Shown piece by piece: positions 36,375-46,614 of a DNA stretch of 64,000 nucleotides. A program made the translations under genes and the position numbers. This stretch comes from Epiperipatus broadwayi (lineage: Eukaryota; Onychophora; Udeonychophora; Euonychophora; Peripatidae). The notes below the pieces were generated by a model, which made no database searches, had not been told where the DNA came from, and saw nothing but the letters and a program-made list of their open reading frames with translations. Location of the stretch: contig JAQFVV010006238.1 in assembly GCA_028023455.1 (NCBI GenBank), positions 8,549,349 through 8,613,348 on the forward strand. Direction: 5' to 3'. Position 1 is the first letter of the stretch; every line of letters begins with the position of its first letter.

Positions 36375-37140
36375 AGTATAAGTTTCGCTACGTGCAGAAT
36401 CGCTGAATACACCGCACCAACCCTTTGCCTATGGATGGGATTGTAAAGTCGGAAAAAGGATCCGCGGTTCCTTCCTATGGAGTTTTTATTTTATTGTTCT
36501 TTTTGCTATACAGACGTCATATTCCTGTATTGGACAAGAGTCAATGTTTTTCTCTAACTATATTGTTCAGATGTCCATTCCTGACAGTATAGTATATTTG
36601 TGCTGTTGTATTTTCATGCTACATTGAATACATAAATGTATCAGATGGATTGATGCCAGTTTGACTGTGAATTTTAGCCTAAGGTTAAATAGGGATAGAA
36701 TGTTTTATTTTCAAATGCAAATCTATGTAGTCTATTCATACTTGACCATCTAAATAAAATATTAAACTCATTGAAATTTATGTAAATGTACAATTAAAGA
36801 GTAATATAAAAAATCTAAAAATGTTAAACCTATTCCTCAAAATTTAAATGTTATTTTATATGTGCGTAAATAAATATTTTTATGTGTTAATTTCTGGCAG
36901 TGGCTTTTATTTATTGATATTTAAGATATAAATTAAGATATAGATTTTTATCTCTGCGTCTCCGCTGAGCTAGTGACTTGGGCTAACGATCGGAATATTT
37001 AAATAAAGTGGAATCTTAACAGCGCGTATCTGCCTACTCTATAAATTTTTCTAGGTTTAAATACCTAGATGGCGCCCTGGTAGTTGCAGATATTTTTTTT
37101 GTGGTTAGATTCGATCTTCACTTTCATTTCGATCATCATA
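36375..37140 (+). repeat. 3' LTR of element A, right part
   Basis: Starts with AGTATAAGTTTCGCTAC and matches 24675-25438 to the end. Together with 25984-28966 it rebuilds one LTR. Confidence 0.9.
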
Positions 37141-38068
37141 ATATATATATGTAGTAGATCTTTCATATCTACGGATATATTATTCACTATTTTACAATAA
37201 AAAATAAATCAGTGCATCTGGAATTAGATGTAGATAAATTTGAAGATATGATAAGCTCAATCAACTTTCTTCAACAGTTGTCAGAGGGCAACATGATGTC
37301 AAAAGGTGGATATTTATCATTATATAAAACCTTGCTAAAATAGGCTAATAGTAAATATTTTATAATGTTAAATTTTTGTTTATTGACACCAAGGCAATCA
37401 GTCATTATTACAATTTTTATATAAATTAAGCTGCTTCTATATTTGTGTGGATAATTAATGGAGCTATAAAGCTGCTGGAAAAATAAAGGCATTTCTGAAA
37501 TGCATATAACGGTAGAGTGATTAGTTAATTTTTCATGCAGTATAGCATGCATGGTAAAAATATAATACATTAGGTAATTAGTGCTGATGTCTGTTTAGAT
37601 TTATTTGTACCTATTGTTTAAAAATATCAAGTAAAATAAATATTTGGGAATTTGAATTCGTTGACTTTACATGTAATCATACCTGTATGAAAATCACCAT
37701 GAATCACTTTTCAGATGGCCATATTTTTGTCCTGTGAACATGGTTTGTAACATGGTTACATTCTGTACATTTTATTACTGTACTTTATTTTTTATAATAA
37801 CATTATTCTTTTCTATACTGTTTTTATTGAAGCACAAACATTTGTTTTTTAAGTTAAATTATAACTTAAAAATGTATGTGTATATATATATGTTGAATGT
37901 GTGTATTTGGCTGAGTTTGCATTGCTATAGTTTTAGTTATCACCATTTTTAAAACAAATGCATCAGATATAGAAGAGAGAAGCACTACTATATATATATT
38001 AGCTATAAAAACATTATTCTCTGTGCTGACTAATCTTAGTATGTAATCTTCTCTTATCTGTAGTTAAA

Positions 38069-38071
<3 letters not shown>
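37141..38071. other. AT-rich non-coding sequence
   Basis: No gene recognised. It begins with a short TA tract at the edge of element A. Confidence 0.5.

Positions 38072-38137
<66 letters not shown>
38072..38137. repeat. (TA)n microsatellite
   Basis: About 66 bp of TA repeats bordering the foldback element on its right. Confidence 0.95.
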
Positions 38138-38139
<2 letters not shown>

Positions 38140-38370
38140 TGAACTAAATATTTCCATGGATTGTTATTATAATAAAGAATAGAAATGAGATAATATCTAT
38201 GCAAATAGAGAGATAATCATTAATCTATGACTAAACTTGTTTAGCTTAATGAATTATCAGTTTGATGTAATTGATAAGTTTTGGATAACATCAAAGGTTA
38301 AAGGTTATCTCTATTCACATGGATATTATTTCATTTTTATTCTTTATTATATATATATATATATATTCAC
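38138..38370. mobile_element. Foldback MITE associated with TA tracts
   Basis: The left arm (38158-38217) includes ATAATAAAGAATAGAAATGA and TAGAGAGATAA; the right arm (38303-38351) includes TTATCTCTATTCACATGGAT and TTCATTTTTATTCTTTATTA. The arms are imperfect reverse complements around an 85-bp loop. A related partial copy is at 9257-9395. Both sides run into TA repeats. Confidence 0.8.
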
Positions 38371-39087
38371 ATTACAATCATGATTTTGTGGCAAACAATA
38401 ACTTATATTACTTTTATATGCTTACTTATATGCTTTCACAATCAGTTTTATTTATTCTATTCAACTGTCATTTATGGTAAACTGAAGTAATCAATAGAAT
38501 AAAATTCACACTTCTGACTAATTTGTTTCTGACTTTTGTTTTTATCTGCTTGGAATGGTAAAAATCAGAAGACATTAGGTCTGGAGATTGTGTAGCAACC
38601 TATTTTCAGATATCCATTGATTTCTCATATTTTAGTGAATGGCCACAAAATAGGGCAATTGAACAATTCTTATATTCATTTATCATTAAAACATACTTTT
38701 GAAATTAAAAATAATTGTTTATTTAAATTGGGATTAGAAGCATCCATTTATCAATCAATATTGGATAGCTATTTGTATTAATTACACACTAGGTACTTAA
38801 AAATTGCTTGAGATCTTTTGCAGAATGTTTACCTATTTTAAAAAAAAAATCTTTATTTGGGTTTAAATTGATGATCATAGGTTTGACAAGAGAATAAATA
38901 AATTTATTTCGGTTGTTTTTATAGATATAATAAAAACTTCTATTCTATCACATATTCGTGAATCATATGAGTCATCTGAAAAAGTCTAATGATTCCAAAA
39001 TTTGCATTTTAGGGAATTTGTTTTTTTCTGGATGTTTTTTTATTCACATTTTATAAATCAGAGACAAAATCCCCATACATTAGTGAT
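38371..39087. other. AT-rich non-coding sequence
   Basis: No gene or repeat recognised. Confidence 0.5.
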
Positions 39088-39187
39088 ATTTTTTTCCATA
39101 TGTCAAAGCATTGGCCAGAAGTGAAACCATGCTAACTGTCTGCAAGCAACTGCTTGCTTGCAAGGTGGCTGCACTGACCTCTCAACT
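39088..39187 (-). mobile_element. tRNA-derived SINE, worn copy
   Basis: On the minus strand it reads GAGAGGTCAGTGCAGCCACC, then CTTGCAAGCAAGCAGTTGCTTGCAGAC, a degenerate B box (GGTTTCACTTCTGGCC), and the shared tail block AATGCTTTGACATATGG followed by A residues. The order is the same as in the three copies at 61.3-63.6 kb. Confidence 0.75.
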
Positions 39188-40637
39188 ACCAATGCTTGAC
39201 AACACCTAAGCAACATTTAGTGTAGTGTAATCCAGAGTAATCAATGGATGCAAGAAGATAAGCATAAGAAATGGTGAGTATGTGATGTTTCAAGACTGTT
39301 TGGTGGATGAAGTTTTCCTTTGTACTGTATATCTAAAGAATTTATATATAGAAAATGAAAGTAAAATTGAGTTATTTCATATGTTTATGTTTAATTAAAA
39401 AAAGTTATATTAATCTTTAAGTTAGATCTAAAATTTTTATTTGGGCTAAAGATAATATTTAGTTTAAAAATTGATCTATAAAAAAAAAAACAGTAATGCA
39501 TTTATCTGAAGTAGTTGGTATCAAAAGTTTGACATTTGTAAATCAATGTATAATGATTTTTGTAACATAAGACTGCTTATATATCTATAAATGAATACCA
39601 TGAGACTGTTTATATGTAAATGAAACCATGCATAAAATAAAATAATTTATTAAAATTTAAAATGAATATCTCTGTCTTGTTTTCAGTATGATAAAATAAT
39701 TTGATAAGTTTTTTTTTTTTATAATAAAAAAGTATAATTTATGTTTGCAATGTAATTTTTTTTAAAAAAATACTATTTATAGATTTTTTTTTTTTTTTTT
39801 AATTTTAACTTCAAGCAAAAATTAAAATATTATCTTTTTCTCTCTTTTTTTATGTAAAGAAAAAAAAGAGATTATTTCTTTTAATTAATAATTTAACAGA
39901 CATAAATGTCTTTTTATTTTGTATGACTTGTTTCAGATATTGAAAAAAGTATTTAAAAAAAAAAAATTAATATTTAAAAAAATTGTTTTATTTTTGAAAT
40001 TTCTGACAAAAAAGAAATCAGATAGTTTTGAAGTAATAATCATATTTTTTTTTATTTTAGTATAAATCAAAATTATTTGTCTAGTGAAATTTTTATATAT
40101 ACATAATTAGAATATTTGAACCAAGTGGAAAAGATAAAATGAATTAGAAATAATTATTTTAAGCATTCTACCACTTATATATATATATATATATAATAAA
40201 AAGATTACTTATATATTAGTAAAATTGAAATAATATTTCAAATGTTATTTTAAAAAATTATAAGAAGGAATATAATAATTAAAGCAATTTACATTAAAAT
40301 TAGAAATTTCTATATTGTATTTGTAAATATTTAAAATGAGTATAAATAATATGAATTTGTAATAATAATTTGAAAAAAAGGTTTAATATTTTGCAATAGG
40401 TACAAGCAAATTATAGTAAAACTACAATGAGCCCTGAACCAATAATTATTACTTTAATCATACACTCTCTAAAACAAAATGTAAATATGTTATAAAAAAA
40501 ACATTAAATTGTGTAAATTACTGTTCTGAAAAAAGTTTTGAACAGTCAAAACTGTAAGTGTTAAAAAATATTGCAATGTATAAAGTGCATAAAGAAATGA
40601 TTTCATTATTAACATTATATATATATATAATATTAAA
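39188..40637. other. AT-rich non-coding sequence
   Basis: No gene recognised. At about 39225-39262, GAGTAATCAATGGATGC matches part of the SINE-like insertion at 52713-52932. A long stretch of A/T homopolymers covers 39400-40640. Confidence 0.5.
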
Positions 40638-41565
40638 ATTTGTCAATTATTTTATATAACATGATGTTTATAAACTGTAATATTTAAACAGCATTAAACT
40701 GTTGACATGCGCTTTGGATTTTAACTATAAAATGAATGAATACTAACACTTCAAACACATGATAAAGTTTTTGGAAAAGATAGAATGGCCATCTATCTTT
40801 TCGAACCCAACAGCTTTTTATGGGTGAATCTTAAGTGTTTGAAAGTGAAAGTGTGAAGATATTAACTACTCACTTTAAATTACTTTTACATGCTTGAATG
40901 AATGACACTGGTGAAATTTACTAGAATTTATGATACATCATTCTTATTTGAAATTAAATGTATGTAAATAAGTCAATTATTGAAAATAAGTCAATTATTT
41001 TATATAGTGCGATGTTTATAAACTGTAATATTTAAACAGCATTAAACTGTTGCACATGTGCTTCACGCTTTCACCTTCAAACACTTAAGTTTCACCCATA
41101 CAAAAGCATTTGGGTTCAAGAATTTATCATGTGTTTGAAGTGTTAGTATTTATTCATTTTATAGTTAAAATCCAAAGCACATGTGCAACAGTTTAATGCT
41201 GTTTAAATATTACAGTTTATAAACATCACGCTATATAAAATAATTGACTTATTTACATACATTTAATTTCAAATAAGAATGATGTATTGTAAATTCTAGT
41301 AAATTTCACCAGTGTCATTCATTCAAGCATGCAAAAGTAATTTAAAGTGAGTAGTTAATATCTTCATGCTTTCACTTTCAAACACTTAAGATTCACCCAT
41401 ACAAAAGTGTTTGGGTTCGAAAAGATAGATGGCTATTCTCTCTTTTCCAAAGACTTTATTATGTGTTTGAAGTGTTAGTATTCATCCATTTTATAGTTAA
41501 AATCCAAAGTGCATGTGCAAACAGTTTAATGCTGTTTAAATATTAATACTAAAATTTGTAAATTT
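40638..41565. repeat. Large foldback built from ~349-bp units
   Basis: A unit starting TCAATTATTTTATATA recurs head to tail at 40642 and 40991 (period 349; GATGTTTATAAACTGTAATA repeated). From about 41100 the same sequence runs back in reverse complement to 41565. The layout is full plus unit, partial plus unit, then minus units. No open frame or hammerhead core. It shares a segment with the separate family at 51056-52083. Confidence 0.85.
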
Positions 41566-42131
41566 AGTAAATTATACAAATATATATCACAAATAATTTG
41601 TAAGTAGCCATATCTATTGCAATATATTGAGCATTTTTTCAAATTATTATTATAAATTCATATTATTTATACTTATTTTAAATAGTATTTACAAGTACAA
41701 TATAACATTTGTCTTAAAAATTAGGAAAAAAAACCTGATCCTTTGCAAAAAATGATTGTTTATAATCATTTATATTATAGGCGGTATGAAATATTACTCT
41801 ACTTGCAAATGGTAGCCTATAAATTTTATTACATGAGCTAAATTCAAACGAATTTATTTTTTTCAAAATAGAGACATACTTAGAAGTAAGATGAACACCT
41901 GTTAATTAAAAAAATAATATGAAATTAAAGCATTTAATATCAGTAGCAGCATCACACACTGCCTGTAGTGGTTAATGACTAGAATATCTAAATCAACTAA
42001 ATGTTTCTGGTAAACAAGTACATTAAAGTTAGTTTAAAAAATCTGATATATCATTTCTATTTAAACTGCACTCCAACTATATATTATTTAGATAATAAAC
42101 AAATAATACTCAAGGATAAATAAGTATATTA

Positions 42132-42133
<2 letters not shown>
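41566..42133. other. AT-rich non-coding sequence
   Basis: No gene recognised. Confidence 0.5.

Positions 42134-42217
<84 letters not shown>
42134..42217. repeat. (TA)n microsatellite
   Basis: About 84 bp of TA repeats directly at the 3' end of the RTE pseudogene. Confidence 0.95.
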
Positions 42218-42219
<2 letters not shown>

Positions 42220-43408
42220 TCATTATCAACCATTATCAATCCACTGCAGGATGAAGGTCTCTCCAAGTTTAATCCATCTTCTCCGATCTTTAGCTTCTCT
42301 TATCCACATCACCCCTACACATTTTCTTATTTCATCCATCCATCTTACATGTGGTCTCCTTCTGGGTCTTTTACAATCTCTTGGAATCCAGTTTAAAATT
42401 TCAATTGTCCATCTATTATCATCTCTTCTAGCAATATGTCCAGCCCAACTCCACTTCAATCTTTTAATTTTTTCAATGAGGTCAGTAACACCTGTTTGTT
42501 CTCTTACCCATACATTGTGTTTTCAATCTCTTCTTGTTACTCCCAACATACATCTCTCCATACTTCTTTGAGTGGTCTGAAGTCTCTGTATTGATCTTCT
42601 ATTAAGTGTCCAAGTCTCAGATCCATAAGTAAGAACTGGTAAAACACATTTGTTAAAAACCTTTCTTTTCAAACACATAGGCATATTTCCTTTTAATATC
42701 AAGTTATTTCTACCAAAAGCACTCCAACCAAGTTTAATTCTATGATTAATTTCCTCTATTATGTTTCCATCTGTATTAATAATCTGACCAAGGTATTTGT
42801 AACTCTTAACTTCTTCTAATTCATCATAATCAATCTTTTATTTTCATATTTTGAGCAAATCGATTAAACATTACTTTAGTCTTTTTAACATTTTATCTTT
42901 AGTCCTACTTTCCTACTTTCATCTGATAACTCCTGCAACATTTCCTGCAGCTCTGAAGCATTATTTGCAAAAACAACTACATCATCTGCGAAATCTAAAT
43001 GACTTAAATAATCTCCATTTACTTTCCACTTCTTTAGTTTCCCATTTTAATCCATAAAATACTTCTTGCAGCACTGCTGTAAAAAGTTTTGGAGATATGG
43101 AGTCACCTTGTCTTACACCCTTCTCAATGTTGACTTTCCCAGTATCATTATGTAATCTAATTGTTGCTGTTGCATTTTTATAAATATTCTTTAAAATATG
43201 ACAATATCCTGGATCTATACCTTGATGATCCAATGCTTTAATCACTGAAGAAATGTTTGTAGAATCAAATGCCTTTTTCATAATCAACAAATCCAAAACA
43301 TAATGACAACTCATATTCATTTGTCCTTTCTGTAACTTCTCTCAATACTTGAATATGATCTACTGTACTAAAACCACTTTTAAATCCAGCTTGTTCTCTT
43401 GGTTGGTG
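42218..43408 (-). pseudogene. RTE-clade LINE pseudogene, C-terminal two thirds of RT ORF
   Basis: The minus strand aligns closely to the + copy from about 47196 to its end. One open piece (42982-43320) includes KAFDS and GVRQGDSISPKLF, the RT motif A and B regions. Another (42226-42459) carries WSWAGHIARRDDNRWTIEI, the conserved C-terminal segment. Frameshifts, for instance near 43010 and 42840, separate them, so it is dead. The 3' end has a short TGA-type tail beside a TA microsatellite. The 5' edge meets a foldback at 43409, so truncation may be original or caused by that element. It is much less diverged from the 46.6-kb copy than the piece at 585-978. Confidence 0.9.
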
Positions 43409-43903
43409 AAAGCAGTCAATACTTAAACAATACCAATATCAATAACAATCAACAATCTCAAACCTGTTGCCATGGCAATCTCCTTTAAAACTTTATTGTT
43501 TAAAAGAGGCTGCCTTAATGACAGATTGACAGTATTGATAGTTGATATTGGTATTGTGTAAGTGTGACTGCTTTTATGTATTTACATTAATACTTTTAAT
43601 TTAAAACAAAAGGGATTTACACTACAACACATGTGTGATAATGGTGTTATAATAGCTCATTGATGTCTTCTTGAGAATTCACAATCACTCTCAAACCAAA
43701 GCACAAGATATCATTGAGCTATTATAAAATTACTGTGCACATGTTAGAATGTAAATCCCTTTCTTTTAAATTTTATACAACCTCTCTGTTAGTGATTAAA
43801 ATTGGATATTAATACTTTTAAAAGGTTTAAGTGATGTTGCCATGACAATAGGATTGAGATTGTTGATTGTTATTGCTATTGATTAATTTGTTGACTGCTT
43901 TAA
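43409..43903. mobile_element. Nested foldback elements
   Basis: The outer arms start AAAGCAGTCAA at 43409 and are answered by TTGACTGCTTTAA ending near 43903; both carry CAATAACAATCAACAATCTCA-like sequence. Inside, 43409-43574 forms its own hairpin (inner right arm GATATTGGTATTGT...TGACTGCTT), and 43605-43770 forms another (AAAGGGATTTACA against TGTAAATCCCTTT). GCTTTTATGTATTTACATTAATAC follows both the inner and outer right arms, so one end was duplicated. Non-coding MITE-type DNA. Confidence 0.8.
43466..43479. promoter_or_regulatory. X-box-like palindrome inside the foldback
   Basis: GTTGCCATGGCAAT is one base from the RFX consensus GTTGCCATGGCAAC. A weaker version, GTTGCCATGACAAT, lies in the opposite arm at 43836-43849. 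Whether RFX proteins bind is unknown. Confidence 0.3.
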
Positions 43904-44140
43904 TGTATTTACATTAATACATTTTTAGACTTTGTATAGTATGTTTATTGATATTTTTTGAGAGAATATATGCAAATGAACACATAATATCTATTTATAA
44001 TTGGGCTCTCCTCACTTTCTTATTAATAATCATATTATTTGTTTGGTTTTAAAAATTTTGTTTATATTATATTTTTAATTTATATATGCAAACAATATAC
44101 ATAAAAAATCATATGTTGTGTATTTATAATTTAAATTGCT
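43904..44140. other. AT-rich non-coding sequence
   Basis: Nothing recognised. Confidence 0.5.
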
Positions 44141-44702
44141 ATATAATGAGCTTGCAAATAACTCTTAACAAACTTTTCAGAATATTTCCAACCTCAGACC
44201 AGTTTCTGCCACTGGATTCCTCAGTGAGGTGCTAGAATAATCAAGCATTAGATTTAAAATACCAAGCCAAGCCCAGCACATTATCTAATGGATAACTATT
44301 AACTAGAAAATCTGAAATTTTCAGACATCCACATCTTCCAATCCAGCTATCTAACTTAAATAGTCATATGTAACTGAACCAAGTTTAAATACACCATATA
44401 TTAATAGCTTTAGCAATATAAAATTGCCAAATACTTAATAGGAAAAAATAAAATCACAAAGAAATTGAGTCACATGTCACATTGAAGTTAGATCATTGGA
44501 TTGGAAAACATGGATGTCTGAAAATTTCAGAGTTTCTACTTAATATATATCGATTAAATAAAATTCTGGGCTTGGATTGGTATTTTAAATCTAATGCTTG
44601 AATATCCTAGCACTTCATTGAGGAAGTCAGCAGCAGAAACTGGTCTGAGGTTGGAGATATACTGAAAAGCTTGTTAAGAACGATTTGCAAGCTCATTATA
44701 TA
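44141..44702. mobile_element. Large foldback element, ~560 bp
   Basis: ATATAATGAGCTTGCAAAT on the left is mirrored by ATTTGCAAGCTCATTATAT on the right. The arms continue for about 180 bp, including CCAACCTCAGACCAGTTTCTG (left) against CAGAAACTGGTCTGAGGTTGG (right) and GTCTGAAAATTTCAGA-type blocks. A further inverted pair (AAGAAATTGAGTCACATGTCAC at about 44460, and GTGACATGTGACTTGATTTCTT at about 44738) links loop and right flank. No frame. Confidence 0.88.
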
Positions 44703-45336
44703 ACATTTGTAATACAAGCTTGTTAAATTAGGTCATGTGACATGTGACTTGATTTCTTTGTAATATAAATTGCATACATAAATATAAAAGCAATTTATAT
44801 TACATGTAAAAAGTGAAAAAGGTTATATATGTGTGTGTGAATATATATATATCAAAATTATAAACAAAATGTGAGTTGTTATCTGCAATATATGATATGT
44901 GTAAAAGTGGCTTGAAATAAAATGTGGCAGATATAACAGCATACTATAATTTTAAACAGATCACAGCAAATCAAAGGCCTCTTCATCAACTAATCTTAGA
45001 GAAGAGTAATGTAGAAGCAATTACTCAACAGATTTGGAAATAGTTAAATGGTAAGGCTTTGAATATTTTTCATTACATAAAAGTTGGTAAATAATCATTT
45101 ACTAACTGGAATTAGATGATAATTTGAGTTTACTCTACACCAATTTGACTGGAAATTGAAAGAAAATGTTAAATATGAACCTTTTCAGATTCAAATGCAT
45201 GTGTGAATATTTGCTATATTTTCTAATAAAATGCTGTATATATCTCTATGTGAAAGTAGTGTAATGAATGGTGACCCAGGTGTTGGTATATCTATAACCC
45301 TATATATAATTAAAATACTATTGTAATAACAATAAT
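44703..45336. other. AT-rich non-coding sequence
   Basis: Nothing recognised beyond the inverted segment at about 44738-44760 described with the neighbouring foldback. Confidence 0.5.
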
Positions 45337-45856
45337 AAATATAATGGTAATAAACTATTATAAACAGTCTTTCAATCTGCAGAAGTACTTTCGGTTAATT
45401 CTTTTAACCTGCCTTAACTACAATTAAAGAAAATGGAAGCAAATGTCATCAATTCAAATCCCATGAAAGCAAAATTTTAATGTTAGCATCTTGTATATTA
45501 GTTAAATTTATTAAAATTGCCTCCTTAATTTTTATTTTATTATGGTTTCTCTCTTCATGAAGAATCTTAACTCTTTCAAGAAAGTTGAAGGCTTTAAGAT
45601 TGTTCAGGAAGAGAGAATCTATAATAAAAGAAAAATTAAGAAGACAATTTTAATAAATAGAAATAAAATGAATTTAATTAACAGACAAGCTGCTAATATT
45701 AAAATTCAGGATTCATGGTATTTGAATTGATGATGTTTGCTTTCATTTTGTTATTTGAATTTAACAGCAATTGAGACAGGTTAAAGCTTAACCAAAAATA
45801 CTTGTGCAGATTGAAAGACTGTTTTATATTAATTTATTACCATTATATATATTATT
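45337..45856. mobile_element. Foldback element, ~520 bp
   Basis: TATAATGGTAATAAA and AACAGTCTTTCAATCTGCA on the left are mirrored by TGCAGATTGAAAGACTGTTT and TTTATTACCATTATA on the right. The arms extend about 130 bp, through AATTCAAAT on the left and ATTTGAATTGATGATG on the right. A short lysine-rich frame in the loop (45542-45730) has no recognisable family and is probably chance. Confidence 0.85.
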
Positions 45857-46614
45857 TTTACTGATGTATAATTAATATTTCAGCTAACGATAATCTCTAC
45901 TTTAATAAATGAACAGTAATAATCATTAATATATTTATATTAAGTGGGTTATATCAAAGTAGTGCAGAAAGTTTGATCTTTAGAAATCAAACAATAGTAA
46001 TTTGATATCTATAAATACTAAACAAATAATGAAGTCATGTATAAAAAATTATCATCTGGGTCAGCCGGTGAATGCTAGTTCACCATAAAATGTGCATTTG
46101 GAAATCATTTATCTTTTTTTACATGACTTGATGACACATTTAAGAAATGTGTTATGAAGTAGTTTGAAATATATATTCATATATTATGTTAAGAATATCT
46201 AAAAATGCATATATGAAATTAAATTATGTATATATTATTTATAAAGGGAAGTGGCTGCTTATAGTGAGAGAGGGTGGTCTGATTTCTGCTCTGATGGAGA
46301 ACTGTAATATGGTAGAGCTAAGAATCACTGACGAAAGGAAAAAGAAAACTTGAAATATATATAAATCAGAAGTAAATGTATATGTTTTTTATAGTCTAAA
46401 AACATTCAAACAGTTTTCAAAATCTTACCATTTTTATCTTTGACAATCATTTCATGGATATTGCGTCTTAATTTTTAAATAGGTAAAGTTAGACATTGTA
46501 TAATCTGATAAACTACACTAATTTTAGATTCTTGGGTGCAGTAAGTTTTGTATTTCTAACTACTTTATTACTTAAGTTAGAACATAAAAAGAAACATTGT
46601 ATATATCATCATAT
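45857..46614. other. AT-rich non-coding sequence
   Basis: Nothing recognised. Confidence 0.5.

Larger units (their letters stand above)
23397..37140 (+). mobile_element. LTR element A: non-autonomous long-LTR retrotransposon, itself interrupted
   Basis: The structure is a 5' LTR at 23397-25438, a 545-bp internal region, and a 3' LTR starting at 25984 and ending at 37140. Removing two later insertions (26519-28213 and 28967-36379) leaves a 3' LTR of about 2049 bp against 2042 bp for the 5' LTR, a strong internal check. LTRs begin TGTAACGAT and end ATCGTTATA / ATCATCATA, near-complementary ends. A primer-binding-like site follows the 5' LTR. No gag or pol is present, so the element resembles LARD-type derivatives with unusually long LTRs. 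LTR copies differ by a few percent by eye. Confidence 0.88.
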
